Source of the DNA: Ochrobactrum sp. Q0168 | GTDB taxonomy: Bacteria > Pseudomonadota > Alphaproteobacteria > Rhizobiales > Rhizobiaceae | Reading direction: 5' to 3' | Assembly: GCF_016427605.1 (NCBI RefSeq) | Contig: NZ_JAELXQ010000001.1 | Span: 374,860-438,859, forward strand | Length of the DNA stretch: 64,000 nucleotides | Part shown: positions 26,071-34,304 of the stretch, piece by piece | How the letters are laid out: each line of letters starts with the position of its first letter | Position numbering within the stretch: the stretch's first letter is position 1 | Notes under the pieces: generated by a model | The model's input: the letters and a program-made list of their open reading frames with translations, nothing else | Database searches by the model: none | Told to the model about the DNA's origin: nothing | Position numbers and translations under genes: made by a program

Positions 26071-26511
26071 TCAGGCGGCCTTGGCTTTGTCTTCGATCTG
26101 GCGAATGCAATCGACCACGGCATCGAAGGTCAAAAGGGTGGATGCATGGCGGGCTTTGTAGTCGCGTACCGGCTCGAAATATTTGAGGTCTTCGAATCGC
26201 CCTTCCGGTGCGGGGCCGTTTTCTTTGAGCATGGCATACATCGCGTCGCGAACAGCTTTCAACTCATGGGACGTTGCGCCGATGACATTGCGCGCCATGA
26301 CGGATGAGGATGCCTGCCCCAGCGCACAGGCCTTCACCTCATGCGCAAAATCGGTCACCACGCCATCCGCCATCTTGAGATAGACCGTGACCGTCGAGCC
26401 GCACAGTTTCGAATGCATCGTGGCGACAGCGTCCGGCTCGGACAGCCGACCGATGCGCTCCATGTTGCCCGCGAACTCCAGGATGCGCTTGTTGTAGATG
26501 TCATCGATCAT
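26071..26511 (-). CDS. IscU/SufU-like iron-sulfur cluster scaffold protein
   Basis: A 146-aa protein of the IscU fold. Three conserved cysteine positions are seen: C37-like in HSKLCGSTVTVYLK, the second in VKACALGQASSSVMA, and a third near the C-terminus in VDCIRQIEDKA, though this last is less standard. It starts MIDDIYNKRILEFAGN at the ATG 26511, with GGAAGG at the right distance; an earlier frame to 26544 lacks support. It likely assembles or transfers clusters, but the neighbouring genes are not isc or suf genes. It precedes yidD by four bases. Confidence 0.83.
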   Translation of the reverse strand: MIDDIYNKRILEFAGNMERIGRLSEPDAVATMHSKLCGSTVTVYLKMADGVVTDFAHEVKACALGQASSSVMARNVIGATSHELKAVRDAMYAMLKENGPAPEGRFEDLKYFEPVRDYKARHASTLLTFDAVVDCIRQIEDKAKAA

Positions 26512-27027
26512 GTGCGTAAGCCTTCCGCCTGATATGCTGGCCATGCAGCCTGTCTTAAATGGTGTCAGCAGTCAGGAACTTCAAATTCATAGAGTGCGCC
26601 AGACGAACAAGATAGAGCTGATTTTCGAGTTCCGCCTCTGCCGCTTTCATTGCGCCGAAATGATACGAATTTCAAAACCTTGATACCAGCCGGAGAAAAA
26701 ACAAAAAAATGTTTTTTTATATGAGTTTGAAGTTGCAATTTACTCCCTATATATTAGGCAAGTAATGCCTGCACTTTGGATGGCGCTGGAACGTTGAACT
26801 TTGAACTATTGTTGAAGGTTCTGACAGTCTGTTTTAGGGCATGATAACATACCAAAAAGCCTTTGTGTTTTTAGGTATCATGTTTTAGCACAGTGCCATG
26901 GTGGTGGCATGAAACCTGTCCGGTGCGCTTAAGCCACCGGATCAATACATCGCCCGCTCGCAAAGCGTATCGTTGTATTGTCCGTTTAACTCGTCTCCTC
27001 CGAGAAGGAGACTACTGGAGAATACTG
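26512..27027 (+). promoter_or_regulatory. long AT-rich promoter region and structured folE leader
   Basis: The 516-base gap holds an AT-rich part (about 26690-26760) and then several hairpins: TGCCA/TGGCA (26894-26898, 26905-26909), TCCGGTG/CACCGGA (26919-26925, 26935-26941), CAATACA/TGTATTG (26943-26949, 26974-26980) and GTCTCCT/AGGAGAC (26993-26999, 27006-27012). The last ends just before the ribosome site GGAG at 27017. A class of alphaproteobacterial folE leaders (folE motif, THF-II riboswitch) is known; I could not match its conserved core with certainty. Confidence 0.45.
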
Positions 27028-27675
27028 ATGGACGCGCGCATCCTCAGAGAAGATGACGAATCCGGCCTGCCTTCAAAGAAGCAGGCGAATGTGACCCCAT
27101 TGCACGGCACGCCAACGCAAGCCGACGCGGAAGCGGCAGTTCGCACGCTTCTGCTATGGGCTGGCGATGATCCGGATCGCGAAGGCCTTCTGGAAACGCC
27201 AAAGCGTGTTGCTAAGGCCTATAAGGAGCTTTTTTCCGGTTATACGGAGAGCCCCGAAGAAGTGCTTGGCACCGTGTTCGAGGAAGTCGCCGGTTATAAC
27301 GATATGGTGCTGGTGAAGGACATTTCCTTCTTCTCGCATTGCGAACACCATATGGTTCCGATCATCGGCAAGGCGCATGTCGCCTATCTGCCCGACCATA
27401 AGGTGGTCGGCCTGTCGAAGATCGCCCGTGTGGTCGATATTTTTGCGCATCGCCTACAGACGCAGGAAAGCATCACCGCACAGATCGCTGACACCATTCA
27501 GACCATTCTGAAGCCACGCGGCGTTGCCGTGATGATTGAGGCCGAGCATATGTGCATGGCCATGCGTGGCATTCGCAAGCAGGGTTCGACCACCATCACC
27601 ACTACCTTCACCGGCGAGATGAAGACCAAGGTGGATGAACAGGTGCGCTTCATGACCCTATCACGCAGCAAATAA
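27028..27675 (+). CDS. folE: GTP cyclohydrolase I
   Basis: Makes 7,8-dihydroneopterin triphosphate from GTP, the entry to folate and, in these bacteria, also to queuosine synthesis. 215 aa. Zinc and catalytic residues are in [20 protein letters not shown] (Cys and His ligands) and [17 protein letters not shown] (second Cys). The N-terminal 30 residues are poorly conserved. The ATG at 27028 follows GGAG by seven bases; the open frame runs further upstream through the structured leader but has no family sequence there. hisI follows 110 bases later. Confidence 0.96.
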   Translation: MDARILREDDESGLPSKKQANVTPLHGTPTQADAEAAVRTLLLWAGDDPDREGLLETPKRVAKAYKELFSGYTESPEEVLGTVFEEVAGYNDMVLVKDISFFSHCEHHMVPIIGKAHVAYLPDHKVVGLSKIARVVDIFAHRLQTQESITAQIADTIQTILKPRGVAVMIEAEHMCMAMRGIRKQGSTTITTTFTGEMKTKVDEQVRFMTLSRSK

Positions 27676-27683
27676 TGCTCTGT

Positions 27684-27707
27684 CCCGAAAGGTTTCGGCT
27701 TTTCGGG
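27684..27707 (+). terminator. hairpin after folE
   Basis: Arms CCCGAAA (27684-27690) and TTTCGGG (27701-27707), nine bases past the folE stop; no T-run. It may only partly end transcription. Confidence 0.4.
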
Positions 27708-27785
27708 CATGCATCACCGGCGTTTTCAGATATTTCGAGGCACGTGGCATAAAGCCCGTGCCTCTTATCCATTTAAGGCGAGACG

Positions 27786-28217
27786 ATGACGACCTTCCCT
27801 GTCCAGCCCTCCGACAAAAAGACGATTGAAGAAGGTGCGGTATTCATGCCGCGCTTCGATGCTTCAGGCCTCATTACGGCAGTTGTCACCGATGAGCGCG
27901 ACGGCGTACTTCTGATGGTGGCTCATATGAATGCGGAAGCGCTTCGCCTGACGCTGGACACCGGGATCGCCCACTACTGGTCGCGCTCGCGCAACACCCT
28001 TTGGAAGAAGGGCGAGACTTCCGGCAATCTGCAGAGTGTGATCGAATTGCGCACCGATTGCGATCAGGACGCGTTGTGGCTCAAGGTTCGTGTCGCTGGC
28101 GATGGTCCTACCTGCCACACCGGGCGCCGCTCGTGTTTTTACCGGCAGGTAGTTACCGAAAATGGGGCACCCGCGCTGAAAATCGAAAATGTCGGCGGGT
28201 GCGATCACGATCATTGA
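27786..28217 (+). CDS. hisI: phosphoribosyl-AMP cyclohydrolase
   Basis: Third step of histidine synthesis, opening the purine ring of PR-AMP. 143 aa, the single-domain form without the HisE pyrophosphohydrolase part. Conserved [19 protein letters not shown] is in the middle; the zinc site is formed by D-C-D in [13 protein letters not shown] and by [11 protein letters not shown]. The ATG follows AAGGCGAGACG. It lies away from the main his operon, next to folE, as I recall for Brucella. Confidence 0.95.
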   Translation: MTTFPVQPSDKKTIEEGAVFMPRFDASGLITAVVTDERDGVLLMVAHMNAEALRLTLDTGIAHYWSRSRNTLWKKGETSGNLQSVIELRTDCDQDALWLKVRVAGDGPTCHTGRRSCFYRQVVTENGAPALKIENVGGCDHDH

Positions 28218-28320
28218 TCGCTTTCAAAACGATGTGATGATGCGAATAGGTCTCGCGTCATCAATTTGCAGCATTTATTCTTTGGATACAAAGTTTCGTT
28301 AGTCTGCTCGAAACGATGAG

Positions 28321-29277
28321 GTGTCCCAAGTGATGCTTAACTGGGGGGTACGGCGCAGGACTGTCAGCATAGAAGTCGAAGCGCCTGCTCAGGAAGTCAT
28401 TGAGAAGCCCGAAATCAAGCGCGAGCCGCGCAAGATTGCGCTGGCACTTGGCGGGGGTGCTGCGCGGGGCTGGGCGCATATCGGTGTGTTGCGCGCCCTC
28501 GACGAAGCCGGCATCGAGATCGAAATGATTGCCGGCACATCCATTGGCGCTCTCGTCGGCGGCTGTTATCTGGCGGGCAAGCTCGATGAGCTCGAAGAAT
28601 TTGCCCGCAGCCTCACACGCCGCCGCATGTTCAATCTCCTCGACATTACATTTCGCGGTAGCGGTCTTTTCGGCGGCATGAAGCTCGATGGACGCCTGCG
28701 GGAACATCTCGACGGTCTCCGGATAGACGAACTCACCCGGCCCTTTGTGGCGGTCTGTACCGAATTGCGCACTGGCCATGAGATATGGCTGTCGTCGGGG
28801 CCGCTGGTGGACGCCATGCGCGCCTCTTATGCCCTGCCCGGCGTTTTCGAACCTGTACGTTGGGACGAGCGGGTGCTGGTCGACGGCGCGCTCGTTAATC
28901 CTGTGCCCGTCTCCGTGTGCCGCGCCTATGAGCAGCGGCTCGTTCTTGCGGTCAATCTTCACTATGATCAGTATGGCCGTGCAGCAGTCATCAAACACGC
29001 GCAAATGCGCCAGGAAGGTTTGCCGGGCGCGGTCCATGGTGAAAAGGAAGCGCGTCTTGGAATCACCGGTGTGATGATGGACGCATTCAACATCATACAG
29101 GACCGCATTTCCCGCGCCCGCATGGCGGGCGATCCGCCGGACCTGTCGCTGATGCCCGTTGTCGGACAGATCGGCCTTGCAGATTTCCACCGCGCCTCTG
29201 AGGCAATCGACGCTGGATATGTCGAAACGATCAAGCGTCTGGATGATATCCGGCGTCTTCAGGGCATAGCGGGCTGA
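28321..29277 (+). CDS. patatin-like phospholipase (RssA family)
   Basis: A serine hydrolase of 318 aa acting on acyl esters, probably phospholipids. The oxyanion loop GGGAARG is at residues 44-50, the nucleophile elbow GTSIG at 72-76 (Ser74), and the catalytic Asp is D188 in DGALVNP. No signal peptide is seen, so it is probably cytoplasmic or membrane associated, like RssA. The start is uncertain: GTG at 28321, GTG at 28330 and ATG at 28333 are all in frame; GAGG at 28317-28320 best suits 28330 or 28333. Confidence 0.88.
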   Translation: MSQVMLNWGVRRRTVSIEVEAPAQEVIEKPEIKREPRKIALALGGGAARGWAHIGVLRALDEAGIEIEMIAGTSIGALVGGCYLAGKLDELEEFARSLTRRRMFNLLDITFRGSGLFGGMKLDGRLREHLDGLRIDELTRPFVAVCTELRTGHEIWLSSGPLVDAMRASYALPGVFEPVRWDERVLVDGALVNPVPVSVCRAYEQRLVLAVNLHYDQYGRAAVIKHAQMRQEGLPGAVHGEKEARLGITGVMMDAFNIIQDRISRARMAGDPPDLSLMPVVGQIGLADFHRASEAIDAGYVETIKRLDDIRRLQGIAG

Positions 29278-29581
29278 TTTTTCAGTTTTTTACGAATCTT
29301 CTGGAGTGAGGATTCGCGATTCTACGGGCTATTCCGGTCTCGTCATGCCTTTTTCACGTGTGGGTGAGTAGCTCTGTGAAGTTTTTCTGAAAAATATCGC
29401 GAGAGGGAAGTCTTTGAAAAAGCCCGCAAAATAAGCGTTCTCCGTATTAGTGATGGTGAACGCGACGCGGTTTTTCACATTCTTTTCGAAAAAGATTGGC
29501 TGATGGTGCAGATGGGGCTTGTGCACCCCAAGGTGATTTGCTAAATGCCCACTCGCCGGAGCAATTCGGCTTCTACCACGG
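29278..29581. other. gap before tRNA-Leu(GAG)
   Basis: No gene or repeat recognised in these 304 bases. Frames crossing it on the minus strand only cover the tRNA in antisense. It must contain the tRNA promoter. Confidence 0.4.
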
Positions 29582-29666
29582 GCGGTCGTGGCGGAATTGG
29601 TAGACGCGCAGCGTTGAGGTCGCTGTGGGGCAACCCGTGGAAGTTCGAGTCTTCTCGACCGCACCA
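29582..29666 (+). tRNA. tRNA-Leu (anticodon GAG)
   Basis: Acceptor GCGGTCG pairs with CGACCGC, followed by A and an encoded CCA. The anticodon stem CAGCG/CGCTG encloses loop TTGAGGT, giving GAG. A long variable arm (TGGGGCAACCCG region) and T loop GTTCGAGTC complete a class II tRNA of 85 nt. Confidence 0.97.
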
Positions 29667-29704
29667 TTCTCTCATTAGAGAGTTGAAATCGTTAGATTTT
29701 AAGC

Positions 29705-29730
29705 AAACGCCCTTTCGGGCGTTTTTGTTT
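29705..29730 (+). terminator. terminator after tRNA-Leu(GAG)
   Basis: AAACGCCC (29705-29712), loop TTTC, GGGCGTTT (29717-29724), then a T-rich tail. Confidence 0.9.
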
Positions 29731-29766
29731 TTCCGGCTTAAGAAAGTGCTTCTCCAGCGCAAAGAA

Positions 29767-29786
29767 AACCCCGCCGGAGCGGGGTT
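29767..29786 (-). terminator. terminator of the CoA-transferase gene
   Basis: AACCCCGC (29767-29774) and GCGGGGTT (29779-29786), followed on the minus strand by TTTTCTTT. It lies seven bases past the stop of the minus-strand gene. Confidence 0.85.
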
Positions 29787-29793
29787 GATCACT

Positions 29794-30939
29794 TCATTTC
29801 CGATCGAGTTCAAACCGGACCATTTCGCTATGTTCTCCCAGATTGGGCGAGCGGTGGTCGATCTTCAGTTCTGCATCGGAGAAGCGGATCGGCGTACGCA
29901 ACCCTGGTACGCCCTGCGGATCGATCTTCATGCCTCGCGCAATGAATTGCGGATCGGCGAAGACATCGGCGACCGAGTTGATTGGTCCTGCCGGAACACC
30001 AATCTTTTCCAGTTTCGCCAGAAGGTCGTCGCGCGTCCACTGGCGGGTGCGCTCTTCCAGCAGTTCTGTCAGCGCTGTGCGGTTCGCAACGCGGGCGGCA
30101 TTGGTGGCAAAGCGCTCGTCGCTCGCAAGTCCTGCAAGGTCGAGCAGGCCGACCAGACGGCCGAACTGGCCGTCATTGCCGCAGGCGATGATGAAATAGC
30201 CGTCAGAGACCGGCAGTGTCTGGTATGGTGCGATATTGGGATGCGCATTGCCCATGCGCTTTGGGGCTACGCCGGAGGCCAGATAGTTCATGGCCTGATT
30301 GGCGAGGACCGCCGACATGCAGTCGAACAGCGCCATATCGATGTGCTGTCCCTTGCCAGTGCGCTGGCGCATGATGAGCGCCGACTGGATGGCGATCACG
30401 CTATAAAGGCCAGTGAAAATATCGGCAAAGGCCACGCCGATCTTCTGTGGCTCGCGATCCGGCTCGCCCGTCAGATCCATGATGCCGCCCATGCCCTGGA
30501 TCATGAAGTCATAGCCTGCCCGTTCGGCATAGGGACCATCGTGCCCGAATCCAGTGATGGAGCAGTAGATCAGGCGCGGATTGACGGCCTTGAGGCTTTC
30601 ATAATCAAGGCCATATTTATCGAGGCCGCCGAGCTTGAAATTCTCGATGACAACATCTGCATCGGCCACGAGGCGGCGCACCAGCTCCTGTCCCTCCTCT
30701 GTGCGAAAATCGGCTGTGATCGAACGCTTGCCGCGATTGCAGGCATGGAAATAGGCCGCCGACTTCTCGCCTTCGACTTCAATAAAGGGAGGGCCCCATT
30801 TGCGCGTATCGTCTCCTTCCGGGCTTTCGACCTTGATAACGTCCGCTCCCAGATCGGAAAGCGTCTGACCGACCCACGGGCCTGCCAGAATACGGGCCAG
30901 TTCAACCACCTTGAGACCGTCAAGCGGTGTGTTCTGCAT
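29794..30939 (-). CDS. class III (CaiB/BaiF) CoA-transferase, probably for glutarate or a related dicarboxylate
   Basis: A 381-aa family III CoA-transferase. Family features: N-terminal LAGPWVGQTLSDLGADVIKVE, NRGKRSI, the central YDFMIQGMGGIMDLTG, and the catalytic aspartate expected in AFADIFTGLYS. It lies directly downstream of gcdH on the same strand, so by context it is likely to activate glutarate to glutaryl-CoA, as do succinyl-CoA:glutarate CoA-transferases (SUGCT type). That substrate is inference. An intercistronic terminator-like hairpin separates it from gcdH. Confidence 0.88.
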   Translation of the reverse strand: MQNTPLDGLKVVELARILAGPWVGQTLSDLGADVIKVESPEGDDTRKWGPPFIEVEGEKSAAYFHACNRGKRSITADFRTEEGQELVRRLVADADVVIENFKLGGLDKYGLDYESLKAVNPRLIYCSITGFGHDGPYAERAGYDFMIQGMGGIMDLTGEPDREPQKIGVAFADIFTGLYSVIAIQSALIMRQRTGKGQHIDMALFDCMSAVLANQAMNYLASGVAPKRMGNAHPNIAPYQTLPVSDGYFIIACGNDGQFGRLVGLLDLAGLASDERFATNAARVANRTALTELLEERTRQWTRDDLLAKLEKIGVPAGPINSVADVFADPQFIARGMKIDPQGVPGLRTPIRFSDAELKIDHRSPNLGEHSEMVRFELDRK

Positions 30940-30961
30940 TTCGGATACCTTACAAAAGCGG

Positions 30962-30990
30962 AAAAGCCCGCCCGCAGAAAGCGAGCGGGC
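30962..30990 (-). terminator. intercistronic hairpin between gcdH and the CoA-transferase gene
   Basis: Arms GCCCGC (30966-30971) and GCGGGC (30985-30990), followed on the minus strand by TTTT. It lies 28 bases after the gcdH stop and 26 bases before the next start, and may attenuate expression of the downstream gene. Confidence 0.6.
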
Positions 30991-31018
30991 CTTGGGAGGA
31001 CGTTGCGGGCGGTTACGA

Positions 31019-32203
31019 TCAGAAGAAAGCCTGAATGCCGGTCTGCGCGCGTCCGAGGATCAGCGCGTGGACGTCATGGGTGCCTTCATAGGTGTTGACG
31101 GTTTCGAGGTTCTGCGCGTGACGCATCACGTGATACTCGATCTGGATCCCGTTGCCGCCATGCATGTCGCGCGCCTGACGGGCGATATCGAGCGCCTTAC
31201 CACAATTGTTGCGCTTGACGATGGAGATCATTTCCGGCGCCATCTTGCCTTCGTCGAACAGACGACCGACGCGCAGCGAAGCCTGAAGGCCGAGCGTGAT
31301 TTCGGTCTGCATGTCGGCAAGTTTCTTCTGGTAAAGCTGTGTGCCAGCCAGCGGCTTGTCGAACTGCTTGCGGTCGAGGCCGTATTGGCGCGCACGGAAC
31401 CAGCAATCTTCGGCAGCGCCCAGCACGCCCCACGAAATGCCGTAGCGGGCACGGTTGAGGCAGCCGAACGGCCCCTTGAGACCCGAAACATTCGGCAGCA
31501 GGGCGTCTTCCGACACTTCCACGCCGTCCATGACGATTTCGCCGGTGATGGATGCGCGCAGCGACAACTTGCCGCCGATCTTCGGAGCGGAAAGACCCTT
31601 CATACCCTTTTCAAGCACAAAACCGCGGATGGCATTGTCATGGGCTGCGGACTTGGCCCACACCACGAACACGTCGGCGATTGGTGAATTGGAGATCCAC
31701 ATCTTGGAGCCGGTCAGCCGATAACCGCCGTCGATCTTTTCGGCGCGGGTCTTCATGCCTGCAGGGTCGGAGCCGGCATCCGGTTCGGTCAGGCCGAAGC
31801 AGCCGATCAGCTCACCCGAGACGAGACCCGGCAGATATTTCTTGCGCTGTTCGTCCGAGCCGTAAGCATAGATCGGATACATGACGAGCGATGACTGCAC
31901 GCTCATCATCGAACGATAACCGGAATCAACGCGCTCGACTTCGCGGGCCACGAGACCATAGGCAACATAACCGGCATTGGCCGCGCCATATTCTTCCGGC
32001 AGGGTGACGCCGAGCAGACCCGCCTGCCCCATGAGGCGGAACAGTTCGGGGTCGGTGGTTTCGTCGAGATAGGCCTTTTCCACACGCGGCAGCAGAACGT
32101 CGCTCGCAAAGGCTTTTGCGGAGTCGCGGATCATGCGCTCGTCTTCAATCAGCTGTTCGTCGAGCAGAAAGGGATCTTCCCAGTTAAAGGCCGTACGCGA
32201 CAT
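31019..32203 (-). CDS. gcdH: glutaryl-CoA dehydrogenase
   Basis: FAD enzyme that oxidises and decarboxylates glutaryl-CoA to crotonyl-CoA in lysine and glutarate breakdown. 394 aa. Acyl-CoA dehydrogenase signatures: [19 protein letters not shown], then [10 protein letters not shown], then [11 protein letters not shown]. The catalytic glutamate lies in [16 protein letters not shown], the GcdH-type C-terminal signature. The protein starts [18 protein letters not shown], as typical GcdH. It is divergent from a LysR-type regulator 101 bases away, suggesting control by that regulator. Confidence 0.95.
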   Translation of the reverse strand: MSRTAFNWEDPFLLDEQLIEDERMIRDSAKAFASDVLLPRVEKAYLDETTDPELFRLMGQAGLLGVTLPEEYGAANAGYVAYGLVAREVERVDSGYRSMMSVQSSLVMYPIYAYGSDEQRKKYLPGLVSGELIGCFGLTEPDAGSDPAGMKTRAEKIDGGYRLTGSKMWISNSPIADVFVVWAKSAAHDNAIRGFVLEKGMKGLSAPKIGGKLSLRASITGEIVMDGVEVSEDALLPNVSGLKGPFGCLNRARYGISWGVLGAAEDCWFRARQYGLDRKQFDKPLAGTQLYQKKLADMQTEITLGLQASLRVGRLFDEGKMAPEMISIVKRNNCGKALDIARQARDMHGGNGIQIEYHVMRHAQNLETVNTYEGTHDVHALILGRAQTGIQAFF

Positions 32204-32279
32204 TATGAATTCTCCTCATTTCAGAATTGACCGGACTATGAACCGCAGAACGTCGTGCTGCAAACGATGTTTACTCATC

Positions 32280-32304
32280 GATCTATTCCATTTAGTAATA
32301 GATC
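32280..32304. promoter_or_regulatory. palindromic LysR-type operator next to the regulator start
   Basis: Perfect 8-bp arms GATCTATT (32280-32287) and AATAGATC (32297-32304) with a nine-base spacer end immediately before the regulator ATG at 32305. The inner T...A spacing fits LysR recognition sites (T-N11-A). Likely autorepression site; a separate activation site for gcdH is not evident. Confidence 0.65.
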
Positions 32305-33237
32305 ATGACGACACTCTCACGACGCCTCCTTCCCTCGACCAGTGCGCTTGCAGCATTCGACGCTGTGGCGCGGCTGGCAAGCTTTTCAGCCGCTGCGGAA
32401 GAACTGGCGCTGACGCAAGGCGCGGTCAGTCGCCAGATCGCGACGCTCGAAGAGCAGCTTGGGGCAGCGCTTTTCGACCGCACCAGCCGTCAGGTCGTGC
32501 TGTCGGATGCGGGGCGCGCTTATTTCAATGCTGTTGCGCCTGCCCTATCTGCCATTCGCGCAGCTTCGCTTCAGGTCATGTCGCAGATGCGCGGCAAGAC
32601 GTTGAACCTCGCCTTTCTGCCGACATTCGGCACGCGCTGGCTCATTCCGCGCATTCCACGCTTTGTGGCGCAATATCCGGATATTATTCTGAATTTCGCG
32701 ACCCGCATCGGCCAGTTCGACTTTGACCGCGAAGGTTTGGACGCGGCTATTCATATTGGCCAGCCGGATTGGCCCAATGCGGATTGTGTGTTTCTGATGG
32801 ATGAAACGGTTGCGCCGGTGTGCAGCCCAGCTTTTCTGAAGGAAAACCCGGTGTCAGCGCCCACCGATCTTCTGCGGCTGCCACTGTTCAATATGGCATC
32901 ACGACCGGGCGCGTGGGATCACTGGTTTCGCAGCCTCGACATCACCGTGCCAGCGCCGGGCGGCATGCGGTTTGAGCAGTTCTCCAACGTGTCTCAGGCT
33001 TGCATTGCGGGGCTGGGTGTCGCCCTGATGCCGCTTTTTCTGACCCGCTCGGAAATCGACAGCGGGCAGCTTGTGGTGGCCTATCCGCACACGGTCAAAA
33101 GCCCGAGCAGCTATTATTTCGTCACCCCGAAGGCGCGCACCAACACAGCTGCGGTGAATGCGTTTCGCGATTGGCTCCTGGGTGAAGTCAATCGCGAATT
33201 CGATCCTCACGCAATCGAGTTGCTGACAATCTCATAG
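32305..33237 (+). CDS. LysR-family transcriptional regulator, GcvA-like
   Basis: A 310-aa regulator. Winged helix-turn-helix at about 14-73 ([39 protein letters not shown]), followed by an effector-binding domain of the GcvA class ([19 protein letters not shown]). It is divergent from gcdH, so it probably controls glutaryl-CoA breakdown, like the GcdR regulators of other proteobacteria. It overlaps its own putative operator at the start. Its last 31 bases overlap the 3' end of the convergent monooxygenase gene. Confidence 0.9.
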   Translation: MTTLSRRLLPSTSALAAFDAVARLASFSAAAEELALTQGAVSRQIATLEEQLGAALFDRTSRQVVLSDAGRAYFNAVAPALSAIRAASLQVMSQMRGKTLNLAFLPTFGTRWLIPRIPRFVAQYPDIILNFATRIGQFDFDREGLDAAIHIGQPDWPNADCVFLMDETVAPVCSPAFLKENPVSAPTDLLRLPLFNMASRPGAWDHWFRSLDITVPAPGGMRFEQFSNVSQACIAGLGVALMPLFLTRSEIDSGQLVVAYPHTVKSPSSYYFVTPKARTNTAAVNAFRDWLLGEVNREFDPHAIELLTIS

Positions 33238-34190
33238 GAGCGCAGGCGCTTCTTGTGATCGTGGATCATGCCGGTAATCATCAGTTCGTCGGCGCCGGTG
33301 CTTTCCGCAAAAGCCTGAATGCCCTTTGCCACCGTTTCGGGTCCACCGACGACGCGGCAGGAAAGCATCTGGCGGACAAGCGCCTGTGCTGCCGGATCGA
33401 GTTGTTCCATGTAGCCTTCTACCGGTGCCGGAAGCTTGCCCGGACGACCGCTGCGCAGATTAACGAATGCCTGTAATTGCGAGGTGAACAGATAATGCGC
33501 TTCTTCGTCGGTATCGGCGGCGATGACATTGAGGCCGAGCATAACATAAGGCTTCTGCATATATTCCGACGGCTCGAAACGCTCACGGTAAAGCGCGATG
33601 GCGCGTTCCATTTCCGCTGGCGCAAAATGCGATGCGAAGGCGTAAGGCAGGCCCAGCATGGCGGCGAGCTGCGCGCCGAACAGGCTTGAACCGAGAATCC
33701 AGACGGGAACCTCAAGCCCCTCGCCCGGAACGGCGCGGACGCGCTGGGTAGGCTCTGCCGGTTTGAAATAGTTGAGCAGTTCCACCACGTCCTGCGGGAA
33801 TGCGCTGGCATCGCCGTCGAGATTGCGTCGCAGCGCGTGGGCCGTGATCTGGTCGGTTCCGGGCGCACGGCCAAGGCCGAGATCGATACGGCCCGGAAAA
33901 AGCGAGGCCAGCGTGCCAAACTGTTCGGCAATCACCAGAGGCGAATGGTTCGGCAGCATGATGCCACCCGCGCCGACGCGGATCGTCGACGTGCCATTGG
34001 CGACATAGCCGATCACTACCGATGTGGCGGCGCTGGCAATGCCCGGCATATTGTGATGTTCGGCCAGCCAATATCGGTGAAAGCCAAGCTTTTCCGCATG
34101 CTGTGCAAGCTCCAACGTGTTGCGCAGAGACTGACCGGCATCGCTGTTATCGGGAACGGGCGAAAGATCGAGTACGGATAAAGGGATCAT
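33207..34190 (-). CDS. luciferase-like flavin-dependent monooxygenase
   Basis: A 327-aa bacterial luciferase-fold oxidoreductase using reduced FMN or F420-like flavin. The first strand and helix [55 protein letters not shown] and [14 protein letters not shown] are typical of the YhbW-like LLM class. The substrate is unknown. The stop lies inside the LysR gene (31-base tail-to-tail overlap). No partner reductase gene is nearby, though a flavin reductase-like gene lies 13 kb away. Confidence 0.9.
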   Translation of the reverse strand: MIPLSVLDLSPVPDNSDAGQSLRNTLELAQHAEKLGFHRYWLAEHHNMPGIASAATSVVIGYVANGTSTIRVGAGGIMLPNHSPLVIAEQFGTLASLFPGRIDLGLGRAPGTDQITAHALRRNLDGDASAFPQDVVELLNYFKPAEPTQRVRAVPGEGLEVPVWILGSSLFGAQLAAMLGLPYAFASHFAPAEMERAIALYRERFEPSEYMQKPYVMLGLNVIAADTDEEAHYLFTSQLQAFVNLRSGRPGKLPAPVEGYMEQLDPAAQALVRQMLSCRVVGGPETVAKGIQAFAESTGADELMITGMIHDHKKRLRSYEIVSNSIA

Positions 34191-34304
34191 GCTGGCTCAT
34201 ATGGGCTTGAGTGCTGCGGTTGCAACGACCGCAAAGAAATAGGGCACCCTAGAAATAGGGCGCCCTATACTTAATTCAAAGCAACTAAGAGTGATCAGCT
34301 AGTC

